DNA from: Actinokineospora globicatena
GTDB taxonomy: Bacteria > Actinomycetota > Actinomycetes > Mycobacteriales > Pseudonocardiaceae
Reading direction: 5' to 3'
Length of the DNA stretch: 64,000 nucleotides
NCBI RefSeq assembly: GCF_024171945.1
Contig: NZ_JAMTCR010000002.1
Coordinates: forward strand, 310,001-374,000
Part shown: in pieces, positions 38,782 through 47,126 of the stretch
Layout: every line of letters starts with the position of its first letter
Numbering within the stretch: position 1 is the stretch's first letter
Made by a program: the position numbers and the translations under genes
Notes under the pieces: generated by a model
Database searches by the model: none
What the model saw: the letters and a program-made list of their open reading frames with translations, nothing else
What the model was told of the DNA's origin: nothing

Positions 38782-39360
38782 ATGGCGGACGAGGCGCCGA
38801 TGGTCGTGGTCGGCCTCGGCAACCCGGGGCCCAGGTACGAGGGCAACCGGCACAACATCGGCTTCCTGGTCGTCGACGAGCTCGCCGCCCGGGTCGGCGG
38901 CCGGTTCAAGGCGCACAAGGCGGGCGCCGAGGTGGTCGAGGGCAGGCTCGGCGACCAGCGGGTCGTGCTGGTCAAGCCGCGCTCCTTCATGAACCTCTCC
39001 GGCGGCCCGGTGGCGGGCGCGGCCAAGTTCTTCAAGGCGGGCCCCGACCGGATCACCGTGGTGCACGACGAGCTCGACCTGCCGTTCGGCACCGTCCGGC
39101 TCAAACTGGGCGGCGGCGACAACGGCCACAACGGACTGCGCTCGATCACCAAGTCGCTGGGCACCAAGGACTACTATCGGGTGCGCTTCGGCATCGGGCG
39201 CCCACCTGGCCGGATGGACCCAGCGGACTTCGTGCTGCGGGACTTCTCGACCACCGAGCGCAAGGAACTCGCGTTCGAGGTGGACACCTGCGCCGACGCG
39301 GTGGCCGCGCTGGTCGAGCAGGGCATCGAGGCGGCGCAGAACACCTTCCACGCGACCTGA
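38782..39360 (+). CDS. pth: Peptidyl-tRNA hydrolase
   Basis: A 192-residue Pth that frees tRNA from prematurely released peptidyl-tRNA. Conserved features are [18 protein letters not shown] (catalytic His in RHNIG), [18 protein letters not shown] (catalytic Asp) and [16 protein letters not shown] 38782 follows GAGGAGGGG. It is 12 bases before the DivIVA-like gene and probably shares its transcript. Confidence 0.96.
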   Translation: MADEAPMVVVGLGNPGPRYEGNRHNIGFLVVDELAARVGGRFKAHKAGAEVVEGRLGDQRVVLVKPRSFMNLSGGPVAGAAKFFKAGPDRITVVHDELDLPFGTVRLKLGGGDNGHNGLRSITKSLGTKDYYRVRFGIGRPPGRMDPADFVLRDFSTTERKELAFEVDTCADAVAALVEQGIEAAQNTFHAT

Positions 39361-39372
39361 CGGAGGCCCCGG

Positions 39373-39906
39373 TTGTCCCTCACCCCCGACGCCGTGCGCG
39401 CGGTGACCTTCGACAAGGCCCCCTTCGGCAAGCGCGGCTACCACGAGGACCAGGTCGACGCGTTCCTGGACAAGGTCGAGGCCGCCCTGGAGGGCCGCGG
39501 CAAGCTGACCGTCACCGAGGTCCGCGAGGCCGAGTTCGACGCCGCCCCCCTGGTCAAGCGCGGCTACAACGAGGACCAGGTGGACGAGTTCCTGGACTCG
39601 GTCGCCGTCGAGTTGGAGGCCCGCGCGGCGGAGGACGCCCTCAAGGTCATCCCGGCCAACTCCGAGGCCCCGTACCTCCCCCTCCCACCCGCACCCCCCG
39701 GCACCCGCGGCTACCACCCCACCGACGTCGAGCGCCTGGCCCACCTCCTCGACCGAGCCGCCAACGAACACGGCGCAGGCCCCACCGCCGACCAGGTCGA
39801 AAACCTCCGCCTAGGCCTCTCCGCCTACCCCGGCCAGGGCTACCACCCCGACGCCGTGGACGCCATCAAATCCGCCTGGCTAACCGAACTCCGCCGCCGC
39901 CGCTAA
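39373..39906 (+). CDS. DivIVA-domain repeat protein
   Basis: A 177-residue protein with DivIVA-type motifs. [27 protein letters not shown] (14-40) and [27 protein letters not shown] (55-81) are near-duplicates of the membrane-curvature-binding DivIVA N-terminus. Weaker third and fourth versions ([17 protein letters not shown] and [16 protein letters not shown]) follow. There is no long coiled coil, so it is not the pole-organising DivIVA/Wag31 itself. The start is TTG 39373 with GGAGG six bases before. It closes the rplY-pth operon. Confidence 0.82.
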   Translation: MSLTPDAVRAVTFDKAPFGKRGYHEDQVDAFLDKVEAALEGRGKLTVTEVREAEFDAAPLVKRGYNEDQVDEFLDSVAVELEARAAEDALKVIPANSEAPYLPLPPAPPGTRGYHPTDVERLAHLLDRAANEHGAGPTADQVENLRLGLSAYPGQGYHPDAVDAIKSAWLTELRRRR

Positions 39907-39939
39907 CCCCGCGCCGTTCAGCTCGGTCGGACCAGACGT

Positions 39940-40295
39940 GGAGAACTCGGGCTTTCCACAACGGCCGCCGCTCTCCCCCGCAGCCCGCCCTCACTACGCA
40001 CCCACAGCCGGGCCGCCGCTCGCCCCTCTCCATCCTCACAGCCAAGCCAGCGCTCGCCCCGCGCCCGCAGACTGGCCGCCGCTCGCCCAGCTCTGTCTTA
40101 CAGCGGGGCCACCGCTCCGTCCCCAACACCGGGGCCGCCACTAGTCCCCGCCACGCACCCCTCGGCCGGGCCGCCACCAGTGCCCCAGCGCACCCGCAGC
40201 CGGGCCGCCACCAGTCCCAGCTACGCACCCGCAGCCGGGGCCACCGCGCCCTCGCTCCGTCCTACAGCCGGGTGGTCACTCGCCCGCTGCGAATT
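39940..40295 (+). repeat. Degenerate ~30-35 bp tandem repeats in intergenic DNA
   Basis: About nine loosely related units around GCCGGGCCGCC(A/G)C(T/C) recur from the end of the DivIVA-like gene, within an 880-base gap between convergent genes. Units vary in length and sequence. No gene is evident; the remainder of the gap holds a C-rich stretch, the shared element at 40522-40575 and a DnaA-box-like nonamer. Confidence 0.5.
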
Positions 40296-40521
40296 GTGGC
40301 TTGGCCGCCGCCAACTCCGCTCCACACCCGCACCGCCGCGCTGCCTCACCAATCGCACCGCCAGCGATCAACCCATCACTGACCGATCCCTCGCCGTCCC
40401 AGCAACCCCAGCGACGCCGCCCCCACCATGTCCGACGCCGTCCCGGCCACGGCCACCCAGGCCCCCATCACACCTTCGGGCGAACCCCCTTGACGACCCC
40501 CGCCGCCCCACCACAACCTGG

Positions 40522-40575
40522 GCCCGGCCCCCACCCTCTCCGGGGGGCGTCCCTGGGCCAGTCTACCGGGACCCA
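40522..40575. repeat. Shared intergenic element, copy 1
   Basis: These 54 bases match 45317-45371 almost exactly, including the identical GCCAGTCTACCGGGACC and an inverted-repeat-like CCCCCACCCTC/CCGGGGGG block. A one-base length difference between copies breaks any shared reading frame, so it is not coding. Its function is unknown. Confidence 0.65.
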
Positions 40576-40615
40576 CCGACAGGCGATCTTGAAACGGGCC
40601 CCGGAGAGATCCACA

Positions 40616-40624
40616 TGTGGATAA
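40616..40624 (-). promoter_or_regulatory. DnaA-box-like nonamer
   Basis: TGTGGATAA is the reverse complement of the consensus TTATCCACA. It lies 41 bases beyond the shared element copy 1. Similar nonamers lie beyond copy 2 and in the dispersed element. Confidence 0.4.
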
Positions 40625-40786
40625 CTTCTGTCACCCAGCAGAGGGAATTTGACGGCAGCAGCAACCACAGATCCCCAGGTCAGAGCCCCAAGCGCCGACG
40701 GCCAACACCCGTCCGACCCCAAGTCGCCCGAATCGGCGGGCGACCGGGGTGGACAAGGCGCTCAAGCGTCCACAGTGGACAGCGGA

Positions 40787-42451
40787 TCAGCTCTCGGCCG
40801 ACTTGATGGTCGCCGCCACCTGTTCGCCTGCCGCGGCGCGGCGGAGTTTGCCGGAGGGGGTCTTCGGGAGGGAGCCCGGCTTGAGGACCACGACGGCGAC
40901 GGGGCGGGCGTTGACGGCCTCGAACACCCGGGCCGCGACGTCCTTTCGCAGCACCTTCACCGCCGTGTCGTCTTCGGCGAGGCGGGATTCGACGACCACG
41001 GCGAAGCGTTCGCGGCGGGAGCCCGCGTCGATGCGGACGGCGACCGCGTTCCCGGCCCGCACACCCTCCACAGTGGAGGCGGCGCGCTCGATGTCGGTCG
41101 GGTAGATGTTGCGGCCGCCGAGGATGATCACGTCCTTGCGGCGGCCGCAGATGACGATCTGGCCGTCGACGAGGTAGCCGATGTCGCCGGTGGCGAGCCA
41201 GCCGTCGGCGTCCTGGGTCGCGAGTGGACCGTCGACGGTCAGGTAGCCCGGGGTCACCGCCTCGCCGCGCAGGCGGATCTCGCCGACCTGGCGCTCGCCG
41301 AGCACCTCGCCGGTGGGCGACACGATCTCGGCCTCGATGCCGCGCAACGGCTTGCCCAGCACCGCGAACGCGCGCCCGGAGTCCACATCGGCCGGTACGG
41401 CGAGGTTGTCGGACTCCAGCTTCTCGGCGTCGACGTGGTCGAGCGTCAGCCCGGTGAACAGCGGCGCGAACGACACCGCCAGCGTGGCCTCGGCCATGCC
41501 GTACGCGGGGAAGACGCACTCCGCGCGGAGGCCGAACCGGGCGCCCTCCGAGGTGAACGAGAGCACCGCCTTCTCGTCGATCGGCTCGGCGCCGTTGAGC
41601 GCCAACCGCAGCGACGACAGGTCGTACTTGTCCTCGTCGTCCACTCCGGACAGCCTGCGGCCGAGCAGCGCGTAGGCGAAGTTGGGCGCGGCGGTGATGG
41701 TGCCGCCGTAGCGGGAGACCAGGTCGGCCCAGATCAGCGGGCCGCCGAGGAACTCGACCGGGGTGACCTTGACCAGCTCGATGCCCGCCGTCATCGGGAC
41801 GGTCAGGAAGCCGACCATGCCCATGTCGTGGAACAGCGGCAGCCACGACACCATGACGTCGACCTCGGTGTCGATCTCGGCGGTGTCGACCATCGCGGTC
41901 AGGTTGGAGAACAGGTTGCCGTGGGTGATCCGCACGGCCTTGGGGTCGGCGGTGGAGCCGCTGGTGAGCTGCAGCAGCGCGGGCGCGTCCTCGCCGACCG
42001 GGACGACGTCGGCGAGCGGGTCGCCGGAGTCGAGGTCGGCCAGCCGCAGGTAGCCGATGCCGTGCTCGTCGAGCAGCGGGGCCAACTGGTCGAACGGCGC
42101 GCCGAGCAGCACCAGCTTGGAGTCGATCATGGTGAGCACGCGGACCGTGTCGTGCGCCCACTCGGCCAGGTCGGTGCGCGCGGTCGGCTGGTGCAGCATG
42201 GTGACGCTGCCGCCCGCCAGCCACACCGCCTGCACCGCGGGGGCGATGGCGACCGGCTCGGCGGCCAGCACCGCCACCGCGCCGTGCCTGCCGAGACCAC
42301 CCGCGACCAGCGCGCCCGCCATCCGCAGCGCGCGCTCGTGCACCTGCCCCCAGGTGTGGCGGACGGCCTCCTTGGGCTCCCCGGTGGTGATGCCCTTGCG
42401 CTCGCCCCTGGTGCGCGCGGTGTCCAGCAGCATGTCGACGAACCGGCTCAT
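40787..42451 (-). CDS. Fatty-acyl-AMP/acyl-CoA ligase (Pks16-like)
   Basis: A 554-residue adenylate-forming enzyme. The phosphate loop LQLTSGSTADPKAVRI (about 161-176), the aromatic motif YGMAEATLAV, the DGWLATGDIGYL motif and the C-terminal catalytic Lys in PKTPSGKLRR are present. Divergence of the core suggests the acyl-AMP ligase branch, which activates fatty acids for lipid or polyketide synthases. The matching M. tuberculosis position holds Rv1013 (Pks16). ATG 42451 is the start. It lies 21 bases after the ABC-F gene on the same strand. No polyketide synthase is adjacent, so the acceptor is unknown. Confidence 0.88.
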   Translation of the reverse strand: MSRFVDMLLDTARTRGERKGITTGEPKEAVRHTWGQVHERALRMAGALVAGGLGRHGAVAVLAAEPVAIAPAVQAVWLAGGSVTMLHQPTARTDLAEWAHDTVRVLTMIDSKLVLLGAPFDQLAPLLDEHGIGYLRLADLDSGDPLADVVPVGEDAPALLQLTSGSTADPKAVRITHGNLFSNLTAMVDTAEIDTEVDVMVSWLPLFHDMGMVGFLTVPMTAGIELVKVTPVEFLGGPLIWADLVSRYGGTITAAPNFAYALLGRRLSGVDDEDKYDLSSLRLALNGAEPIDEKAVLSFTSEGARFGLRAECVFPAYGMAEATLAVSFAPLFTGLTLDHVDAEKLESDNLAVPADVDSGRAFAVLGKPLRGIEAEIVSPTGEVLGERQVGEIRLRGEAVTPGYLTVDGPLATQDADGWLATGDIGYLVDGQIVICGRRKDVIILGGRNIYPTDIERAASTVEGVRAGNAVAVRIDAGSRRERFAVVVESRLAEDDTAVKVLRKDVAARVFEAVNARPVAVVVLKPGSLPKTPSGKLRRAAAGEQVAATIKSAES

Positions 42452-42472
42452 ACCGCCCAGCCTAGATCAAGG

Positions 42473-44254
42473 TTACTCCGCGGTATCGGCCAGTTCGAGC
42501 CACCGCTGCTCCAGCTCGTCCTTCGACGCCACCACCGACCGCAGCTCGGCGTCGAGTTCGAGCAGCTTGGCCGCGTCGGTGGCCGCCTCGGCGAGCGCGG
42601 CGTGCAGCTGGGACTCCTTCTTGTCCAGGTTCGCCACCTGGCGCTCCAGCCTGGCCAGCTCCTTCTGCGCCGCGCGCCGGTCGGCCGCGCTGGCCTTCAC
42701 CGCGGTGACCTCGGCGGACGGCGCCAGGGCCTTGGCGGGGACCGCGGTGGCCAGCGCCGCGGTCCGCCGGGTGAGGTACTCCTCGATGCCGCCGATCAGC
42801 TGGGTGATCTTGCCGTCGCCGAACAGCGCCACGACCCGGTCGCAGACCCGTTCCACCAGGTAGCGGTCGTGGGAGACGACCACGATGGTGCCCGGCCACG
42901 AGTCGAGCAGGTCCTCCAGCTGCTGCAGGGTGTCGATGTCGAGGTCGTTGGTCGGTTCGTCGAGCAGCAGCACGTTCGGCTCGGCCATCAGCAGCCTGGC
43001 CAGCTGGAGCCTGCGCCGCTCGCCGCCGGACAGGTCGCCGACCGGGGTCCACTGCTTGTTCGCCGGGAACCCGAACCGCTCCGCCAGCTGCGACGCCGAC
43101 AGGTCCTGCTTGCCGAGGGTGACCCGACGCGCGATCTCCTCGACCGCCTCTAGGACCCGCATCTGGGGCGGCAGCTCACGCAGCTCCTGCGTCAGGTGCG
43201 CCAACCGGACCGTCTGGCCCTGGATCCGCTTACCGGCAAGAGGCTCCGTGTCACCTGCCAGCAGCCGGAGCAAGGTGGTCTTACCCGAGCCGTTGACACC
43301 AACGAGGCCGACACGGTCACCGGGGCCGACACGCCAGGTCTCGCGGTCGAGGATCGGCTTGTCCCCCGCGCTGACCGACACGTCCTCCAACTCGACCACG
43401 GTCCGCCCGAGCCGCCGCTTGGCGAACGCGAGCAGCTCGACGTTGTCGCGCGGCGGCGGCACGTCGGCGATGAGGGCCTCGGCGGCGTCGATGCGGTAGC
43501 GCGGCTTCGACGTGCGGGCGGGGGCACCGCGGCGCAGCCACGCGAGCTCCTTGCGCGCGAGGTTGCGGCGCTTCTCCTCCAGCGTGTCGGCCACCCTGGC
43601 GCGCTCGGCCCTGGCGTAGATCCAGTCCGCGTACCCGCCGTCGTACTGCTCGACCTGGCCGCCGACGACCTCCCAGGTGCGGGTGCAGACGGTGTCGAGG
43701 AACCACCGGTCGTGCGTGACGACCACCAGCGCGGTGCCCCGAGCGATGAGGTGGTCGGCCAGCCAGCGCACACCCTCGACGTCGAGGTGGTTGGTCGGCT
43801 CGTCGAGCACCACCAGGTCCAGCTCGCGCACCAGGGTGGCGGCCAGCGCGACTCGGCGGCGCTCACCACCGGACATGGTGTCGACCGGGCTGTCCAGGCC
43901 GAGGGTGGTGATCTCCAGGCCGGTGAGGATGGACCGCGCTCTCGGGTCGGCGGCCCACTGGTGGTCCTCGGTGATCCCCAGTGGATCGAGCACGGCGTTG
44001 CGCACAGTGGACCCGGGCGCCAACTCCGTGCGCTGCGTCACCACCGCCATGCGCAGGTCGCGCAGCCGCGACACCCTGCCCTCGTCCGCGGGCTCTAGGC
44101 CTGTCAGCACCTCGAGCAAGGTGGTCTTACCGCCGCCGTTGAGCCCAACGACGCCGATGCGGTCACCGCGTCCTACACCGAGGGAAACCCCGTCCAGCAG
44201 CGGCCGCACACCGAAGCTCTTGCTGACGTTCTCCAGGTTGACCAGGTTGGTCAT
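42473..44254 (-). CDS. ABC-F family ATPase (ribosome-associated)
   Basis: A 593-residue protein with two complete ABC domains in one chain and no membrane segment. Both have Walker A (GLNGGGKTT, GVNGSGKTT), signature (MSGGERRR, LSGGERRR) and Walker B-Glu (LVVLDEPTNHLD, VLLLDEPTNDLD). The linker between them (DTLEEKRRNLARKELAWLRRG...) is the P-site tRNA interaction motif. A C-terminal coiled coil (about 515-590) resembles Uup. ABC-F proteins rescue stalled ribosomes or protect them from antibiotics; the Uup-like layout favours a general translation role. ATG 44254 has only weak purines upstream. Confidence 0.92.
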   Translation of the reverse strand: MTNLVNLENVSKSFGVRPLLDGVSLGVGRGDRIGVVGLNGGGKTTLLEVLTGLEPADEGRVSRLRDLRMAVVTQRTELAPGSTVRNAVLDPLGITEDHQWAADPRARSILTGLEITTLGLDSPVDTMSGGERRRVALAATLVRELDLVVLDEPTNHLDVEGVRWLADHLIARGTALVVVTHDRWFLDTVCTRTWEVVGGQVEQYDGGYADWIYARAERARVADTLEEKRRNLARKELAWLRRGAPARTSKPRYRIDAAEALIADVPPPRDNVELLAFAKRRLGRTVVELEDVSVSAGDKPILDRETWRVGPGDRVGLVGVNGSGKTTLLRLLAGDTEPLAGKRIQGQTVRLAHLTQELRELPPQMRVLEAVEEIARRVTLGKQDLSASQLAERFGFPANKQWTPVGDLSGGERRRLQLARLLMAEPNVLLLDEPTNDLDIDTLQQLEDLLDSWPGTIVVVSHDRYLVERVCDRVVALFGDGKITQLIGGIEEYLTRRTAALATAVPAKALAPSAEVTAVKASAADRRAAQKELARLERQVANLDKKESQLHAALAEAATDAAKLLELDAELRSVVASKDELEQRWLELADTAE

Positions 44255-44497
44255 CTAGCCCCGCACTCCCCGCCATTCGCCGGACACACCGGGGGCAAGC
44301 GTATCCACCGTGGCCGGTGGTCGAGCGGGTGCGGGCCGTCACTTTCCCAGTTTTACCGAATATCGAGCGCATTCGGTTGACGACCGGCGGTGAGCGGTTC
44401 TGTTCCAGGGCAACCGTTCGGACACGCTCCGTGTGATTCTTTTGACCTGGTAACAAAATTCGACTAGTTACGACATAGAAGTTCGTCTGGAGGTCAA

Positions 44498-45022
44498 ATG
44501 TCGTACGTGCGCCGGTTGGCGCGGTTCCCGGTCGCCGCTGTGACCGCGGGCCTGCTGCTCGCCGCCTGTTCGAGCGGGTCCGAGTCGTCGGAGGACACCA
44601 CCGCCGCCCGGCTCGGTCGCCAGATCGAGATCCGCTCCAGCGGCAGCCCCACCCTGGCCACCCTCTGGCTGGACAGCGTCGTCGCCGTCGACTGCACGGA
44701 GCCGGGCAGCCTGCCGCCCAACAACGGCCACTACCTCGCCGCCACCATCGTGCTCAAGACCACGGAGCAGTACCAGCCCGACTCCGGCTGGTGGATGAGC
44801 GCGGGCGACTTCGCCACCGAGGACGCCGACGGCAAGACCACCGGCAAGGGCATCGTGACCTCCTGCCTCCCCGAGCACCGCTACCTCCCGGACGACTTCT
44901 ACCTCTCCGACTCGGGCTACTACGGCGTCGTCCTCATCGACTCCGCCAGCGTCCACGGCACGCTGACCTACAAGCCCCACAACCTCCCCAACAACGCCAC
45001 CGGCTGGCACTGGGACTACTAG
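44498..45022 (+). CDS. Unknown lipoprotein
   Basis: A 174-residue exported lipoprotein that I do not recognise. The signal peptide ends LLAAC with Cys24 as the lipid site, followed by a Ser/Glu-rich linker. The mature part (about 40-174) looks like a beta-sandwich of the DUF4352 type (TLWLDSVVAVDCTEPG, GHYLAATIVLKT). Cys residues in VDCTEPG and TSCLPEH could form a disulfide. ATG 44498 has GGAGG five bases upstream. The gene stands alone between the divergent ABC-F gene and ispE. Confidence 0.78.
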   Translation: MSYVRRLARFPVAAVTAGLLLAACSSGSESSEDTTAARLGRQIEIRSSGSPTLATLWLDSVVAVDCTEPGSLPPNNGHYLAATIVLKTTEQYQPDSGWWMSAGDFATEDADGKTTGKGIVTSCLPEHRYLPDDFYLSDSGYYGVVLIDSASVHGTLTYKPHNLPNNATGWHWDY

Positions 45023-45316
45023 CCCTCGCGCTCCCCGACCCCGCCGACGCCTCTAGCCGCTACCCGCTCAGGCCCGCCGAGGCTCCCAGCGTCAGCTGAC
45101 CTGCCGCAGCCGCCACGCCTCGACCGCCGTTCAGGCCTCTTGGCCGCCACCACCATCCCAGCGTCGCGGCACCCTCTTGCCCCCGCGCCGTGGCCCCTCT
45201 ACGCCCCACGGCCCCCACCCCACCCTCCTAACCCGCCACCCAACCGCGCCCTCTAACCCCCACCAGCCGCCCTTACCCCCACCCAGCCCCTTCACGCGCC
45301 CGCGCGGGAACCCCCT
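45023..45316. other. C-rich gene-free stretch
   Basis: Between the lipoprotein stop and the shared element there is cytosine-rich, low-complexity DNA with no reading frame of typical codon usage and no clear hairpin. It resembles the gene-free stretches at 4560-4690 and 40280-40520. Confidence 0.5.
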
Positions 45317-45371
45317 GCCCGGCCCCCACCCTCACCGGGGGGCGTCCCCAGTGCCAGTCTACCGGGACCCC
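45317..45371. repeat. Shared intergenic element, copy 2
   Basis: Nearly identical to 40522-40575, with the same GCCAGTCTACCGGGACC core and C/G-run inverted repeat. It lies about 160 bases before ispE. As at copy 1, DnaA-box-like nonamers follow within about 60 bases. Confidence 0.65.
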
Positions 45372-45399
45372 GGGCGGCGACCCAGAGGTCAGCCGAGCC

Positions 45400-45427
45400 T
45401 GTGGACAACTCCGGGCGTTGTGGACAA
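45400..45427 (-). promoter_or_regulatory. Two DnaA-box-like nonamers
   Basis: TGTGGACAA occurs at 45400-45408 and again at 45419-45427, each the complement of TTGTCCACA, the nonamer favoured by actinobacterial DnaA. They sit upstream of ispE, far from any dnaA or dnaN gene. Confidence 0.45.
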
Positions 45428-45528
45428 CGCGACCTGGGCGCGAGCCGGATCGAGCGGGGAAGTTCACCCGGCAGTGGAGTTGACCAGGGGATTCCTGGTG
45501 GCAGGCCGGGTCCCCGTAGGCTGGCCGG

Positions 45529-46488
45529 GTGCTCGCTGTCGTGCCTGCCCCGGTGACCGTCCGGGTGCCGTCGAAGGTCAACCTGCACCTCGCCGTGGGG
45601 GACCTGCGGCCGGACGGGTACCACGACCTCGCCACCGTGTTCCAGGCGTTGTCGTTGACCGACGAGGTGACCGTCGCCGTCGCCGACGAGCCGGGGGTCG
45701 AGGTGCACGGCGAGGGGGCGGACTCGGTGCCGACCGGCGCGAGCAACCTGGCCTGGCGGGCGGTGCAGGAGCTGGCCCGGCACGTCGGGCGGGACGCGGA
45801 CGAGCCGAAGGTGCGCATCGTCATCCGCAAGGGCATCCCGGTGTCCGGTGGCATGGCCGGGGGCAGTGCGGACGCGGCGGCGACGCTGGTCGGTCTGGCG
45901 GCGCTCTGGCGGCTGGACATCGGTCGCGACGAGCTGGCCAAGGTCGCGGCGCGGCTGGGCAGTGACGTCCCGTTCGTGCTGCACGGCGGCACCGCGCTGG
46001 GCACCGGCCGGGGCGAGCAGCTGGTGCCCGTGCTGACCCGCCACACCTACCACTGGGTCCTGGCGTTCGACCGCCGCGGCCTGTCCACCCCCAAGGTCTA
46101 CGGCGAGCTCGACCGCCTGCGCGCCGAGGGCGACCCGCCCCGCATCGGCGACGTCGAGCCGGTCCTGGAGGCCCTCGCCTCGGGTGACCCGCGCCAGCTG
46201 GCCCTGCTGCTGGGCAACGACCTGCAGGCCGCCTCGGTCTCGCTGCGCCCCGGCCTGCGCCGCACCCTCCGCGCGGGTGTCACGGCGGGTGCGCTGGCCG
46301 GGACCGTCTCCGGCTCCGGCCCCACGTGCGCGTTCCTCTGCGAGGACGCCGACGCCGCGCTGCGGGTGGCCGCCGAACTCTCCGGCGCGGGTGTCTGCCG
46401 CACGGTCCGCGTGGCGCACGGTCCCGTTCCCGGCGCCCGCGTCACCGCGACCGAGGAGCGACCCGTCCCCCCGGAAGCGCACGCCTGA
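45529..46488 (+). CDS. ispE: 4-diphosphocytidyl-2-C-methyl-D-erythritol kinase
   Basis: A 319-residue GHMP kinase of the MEP isoprenoid pathway. It phosphorylates CDP-methylerythritol at the 2-hydroxyl. The N-terminal [22 protein letters not shown] carries the catalytic Lys region, and the ATP loop [17 protein letters not shown] (about 104-120) is complete. The C-terminal GSGPTCAFL motif is also present. GTG 45529 is the start. In most actinobacteria ispE follows rsmA on the same strand; here it faces rsmA, with a MetN-like and a DHFR-like gene in between. Confidence 0.95.
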   Translation: MLAVVPAPVTVRVPSKVNLHLAVGDLRPDGYHDLATVFQALSLTDEVTVAVADEPGVEVHGEGADSVPTGASNLAWRAVQELARHVGRDADEPKVRIVIRKGIPVSGGMAGGSADAAATLVGLAALWRLDIGRDELAKVAARLGSDVPFVLHGGTALGTGRGEQLVPVLTRHTYHWVLAFDRRGLSTPKVYGELDRLRAEGDPPRIGDVEPVLEALASGDPRQLALLLGNDLQAASVSLRPGLRRTLRAGVTAGALAGTVSGSGPTCAFLCEDADAALRVAAELSGAGVCRTVRVAHGPVPGARVTATEERPVPPEAHA

Positions 46489-46519
46489 TTCACCCGCCCG
46501 GAATGGGTACGATCGCGAA

Positions 46520-47059
46520 ATGCGACCTCTTCGGTATTCCATCAACGTCTCGCTCGACGGGTGTTGCGATCACCAGGCGATGGCGGCGGACGAGGAATTG
46601 CACCGGCACGCGGTGGAGAACCTGGCCCGGGCGGACGCGCTCCTGTTCGGCCGGGTGACCTACGAGATGATGGAATCGGCGTTCCGGGCGCCCGGCGGCA
46701 GGCCTGAGTGGACGGAGCCGTTCGCCAGGACGATCAGCGCGGCCCGGAAGTACGTCGTGTCGACCACGCTGGACCAGGTCGACTGGAACGCGGAACTGGT
46801 GCGCGGGGACCTGGGTGCGGCGGTCCGGCGGCTCAAGGAGGAACCGGGCGACGGGTTGTTCGTCGGGGGCGTGACGCTCCCGATGGAGTTGGCGGAGTTG
46901 GGGTTGATCGACGAGTACGAGTTCGTCGTGCACCCCAGGATCGTCGGTCACGGGCGGACGTTGTTCGCGGGGTTGTCGCAGTACGTCGATTTGCGGCTAG
47001 TGAGTCGCTTCGAATTCAGTTCCGGTGCCGTCGCGATGAGTTACGAGCCGCGCACGTAA
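46520..47059 (+). CDS. Dihydrofolate reductase/RibD-C family protein
   Basis: A 179-residue member of the RibD C-terminal/DHFR-like family. It has the N-terminal YSINVSLDGCCDH strand-loop, ADALLFGRVTYEMM (about 38-51), the conserved KYVVSTTLDQVDW and the nucleotide-side GLFVGGVTLPMELAELGLIDEYEFVVHP. Such stand-alone proteins use NADPH, but the substrate is seldom known. ATG 46520 has a weak ribosome site. It follows ispE by 31 bases and ends before a strong hairpin. Confidence 0.88.
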   Translation: MRPLRYSINVSLDGCCDHQAMAADEELHRHAVENLARADALLFGRVTYEMMESAFRAPGGRPEWTEPFARTISAARKYVVSTTLDQVDWNAELVRGDLGAAVRRLKEEPGDGLFVGGVTLPMELAELGLIDEYEFVVHPRIVGHGRTLFAGLSQYVDLRLVSRFEFSSGAVAMSYEPRT

Positions 47060-47080
47060 TCAGGCGGCCCCACACAAGAA

Positions 47081-47113
47081 ATCGCCCGGTCTCGTAGTAG
47101 GAGACCGGGCGAT
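47081..47113. terminator. Perfect hairpin between convergent genes
   Basis: Arms 47081-47093 and 47101-47113 are perfectly complementary (13 bp, with an adjacent A-T pair) around a seven-base loop. The hairpin lies between the stops of the DHFR-like and MetN-like genes, so it probably ends both transcripts. Confidence 0.85.
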
Positions 47114-47126
47114 TCCAGCGAAGGGA

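Noticed and set aside
40649-43153. Long plus-strand frame opposite the ligase and ABC-F genes
   Set aside because: It spans two well-supported antisense genes and shows no motif.
45310-45480. Conserved short peptide (PVYRDP) in the shared element
   Set aside because: The frame is shifted between the two copies, so conservation is at the nucleotide level.
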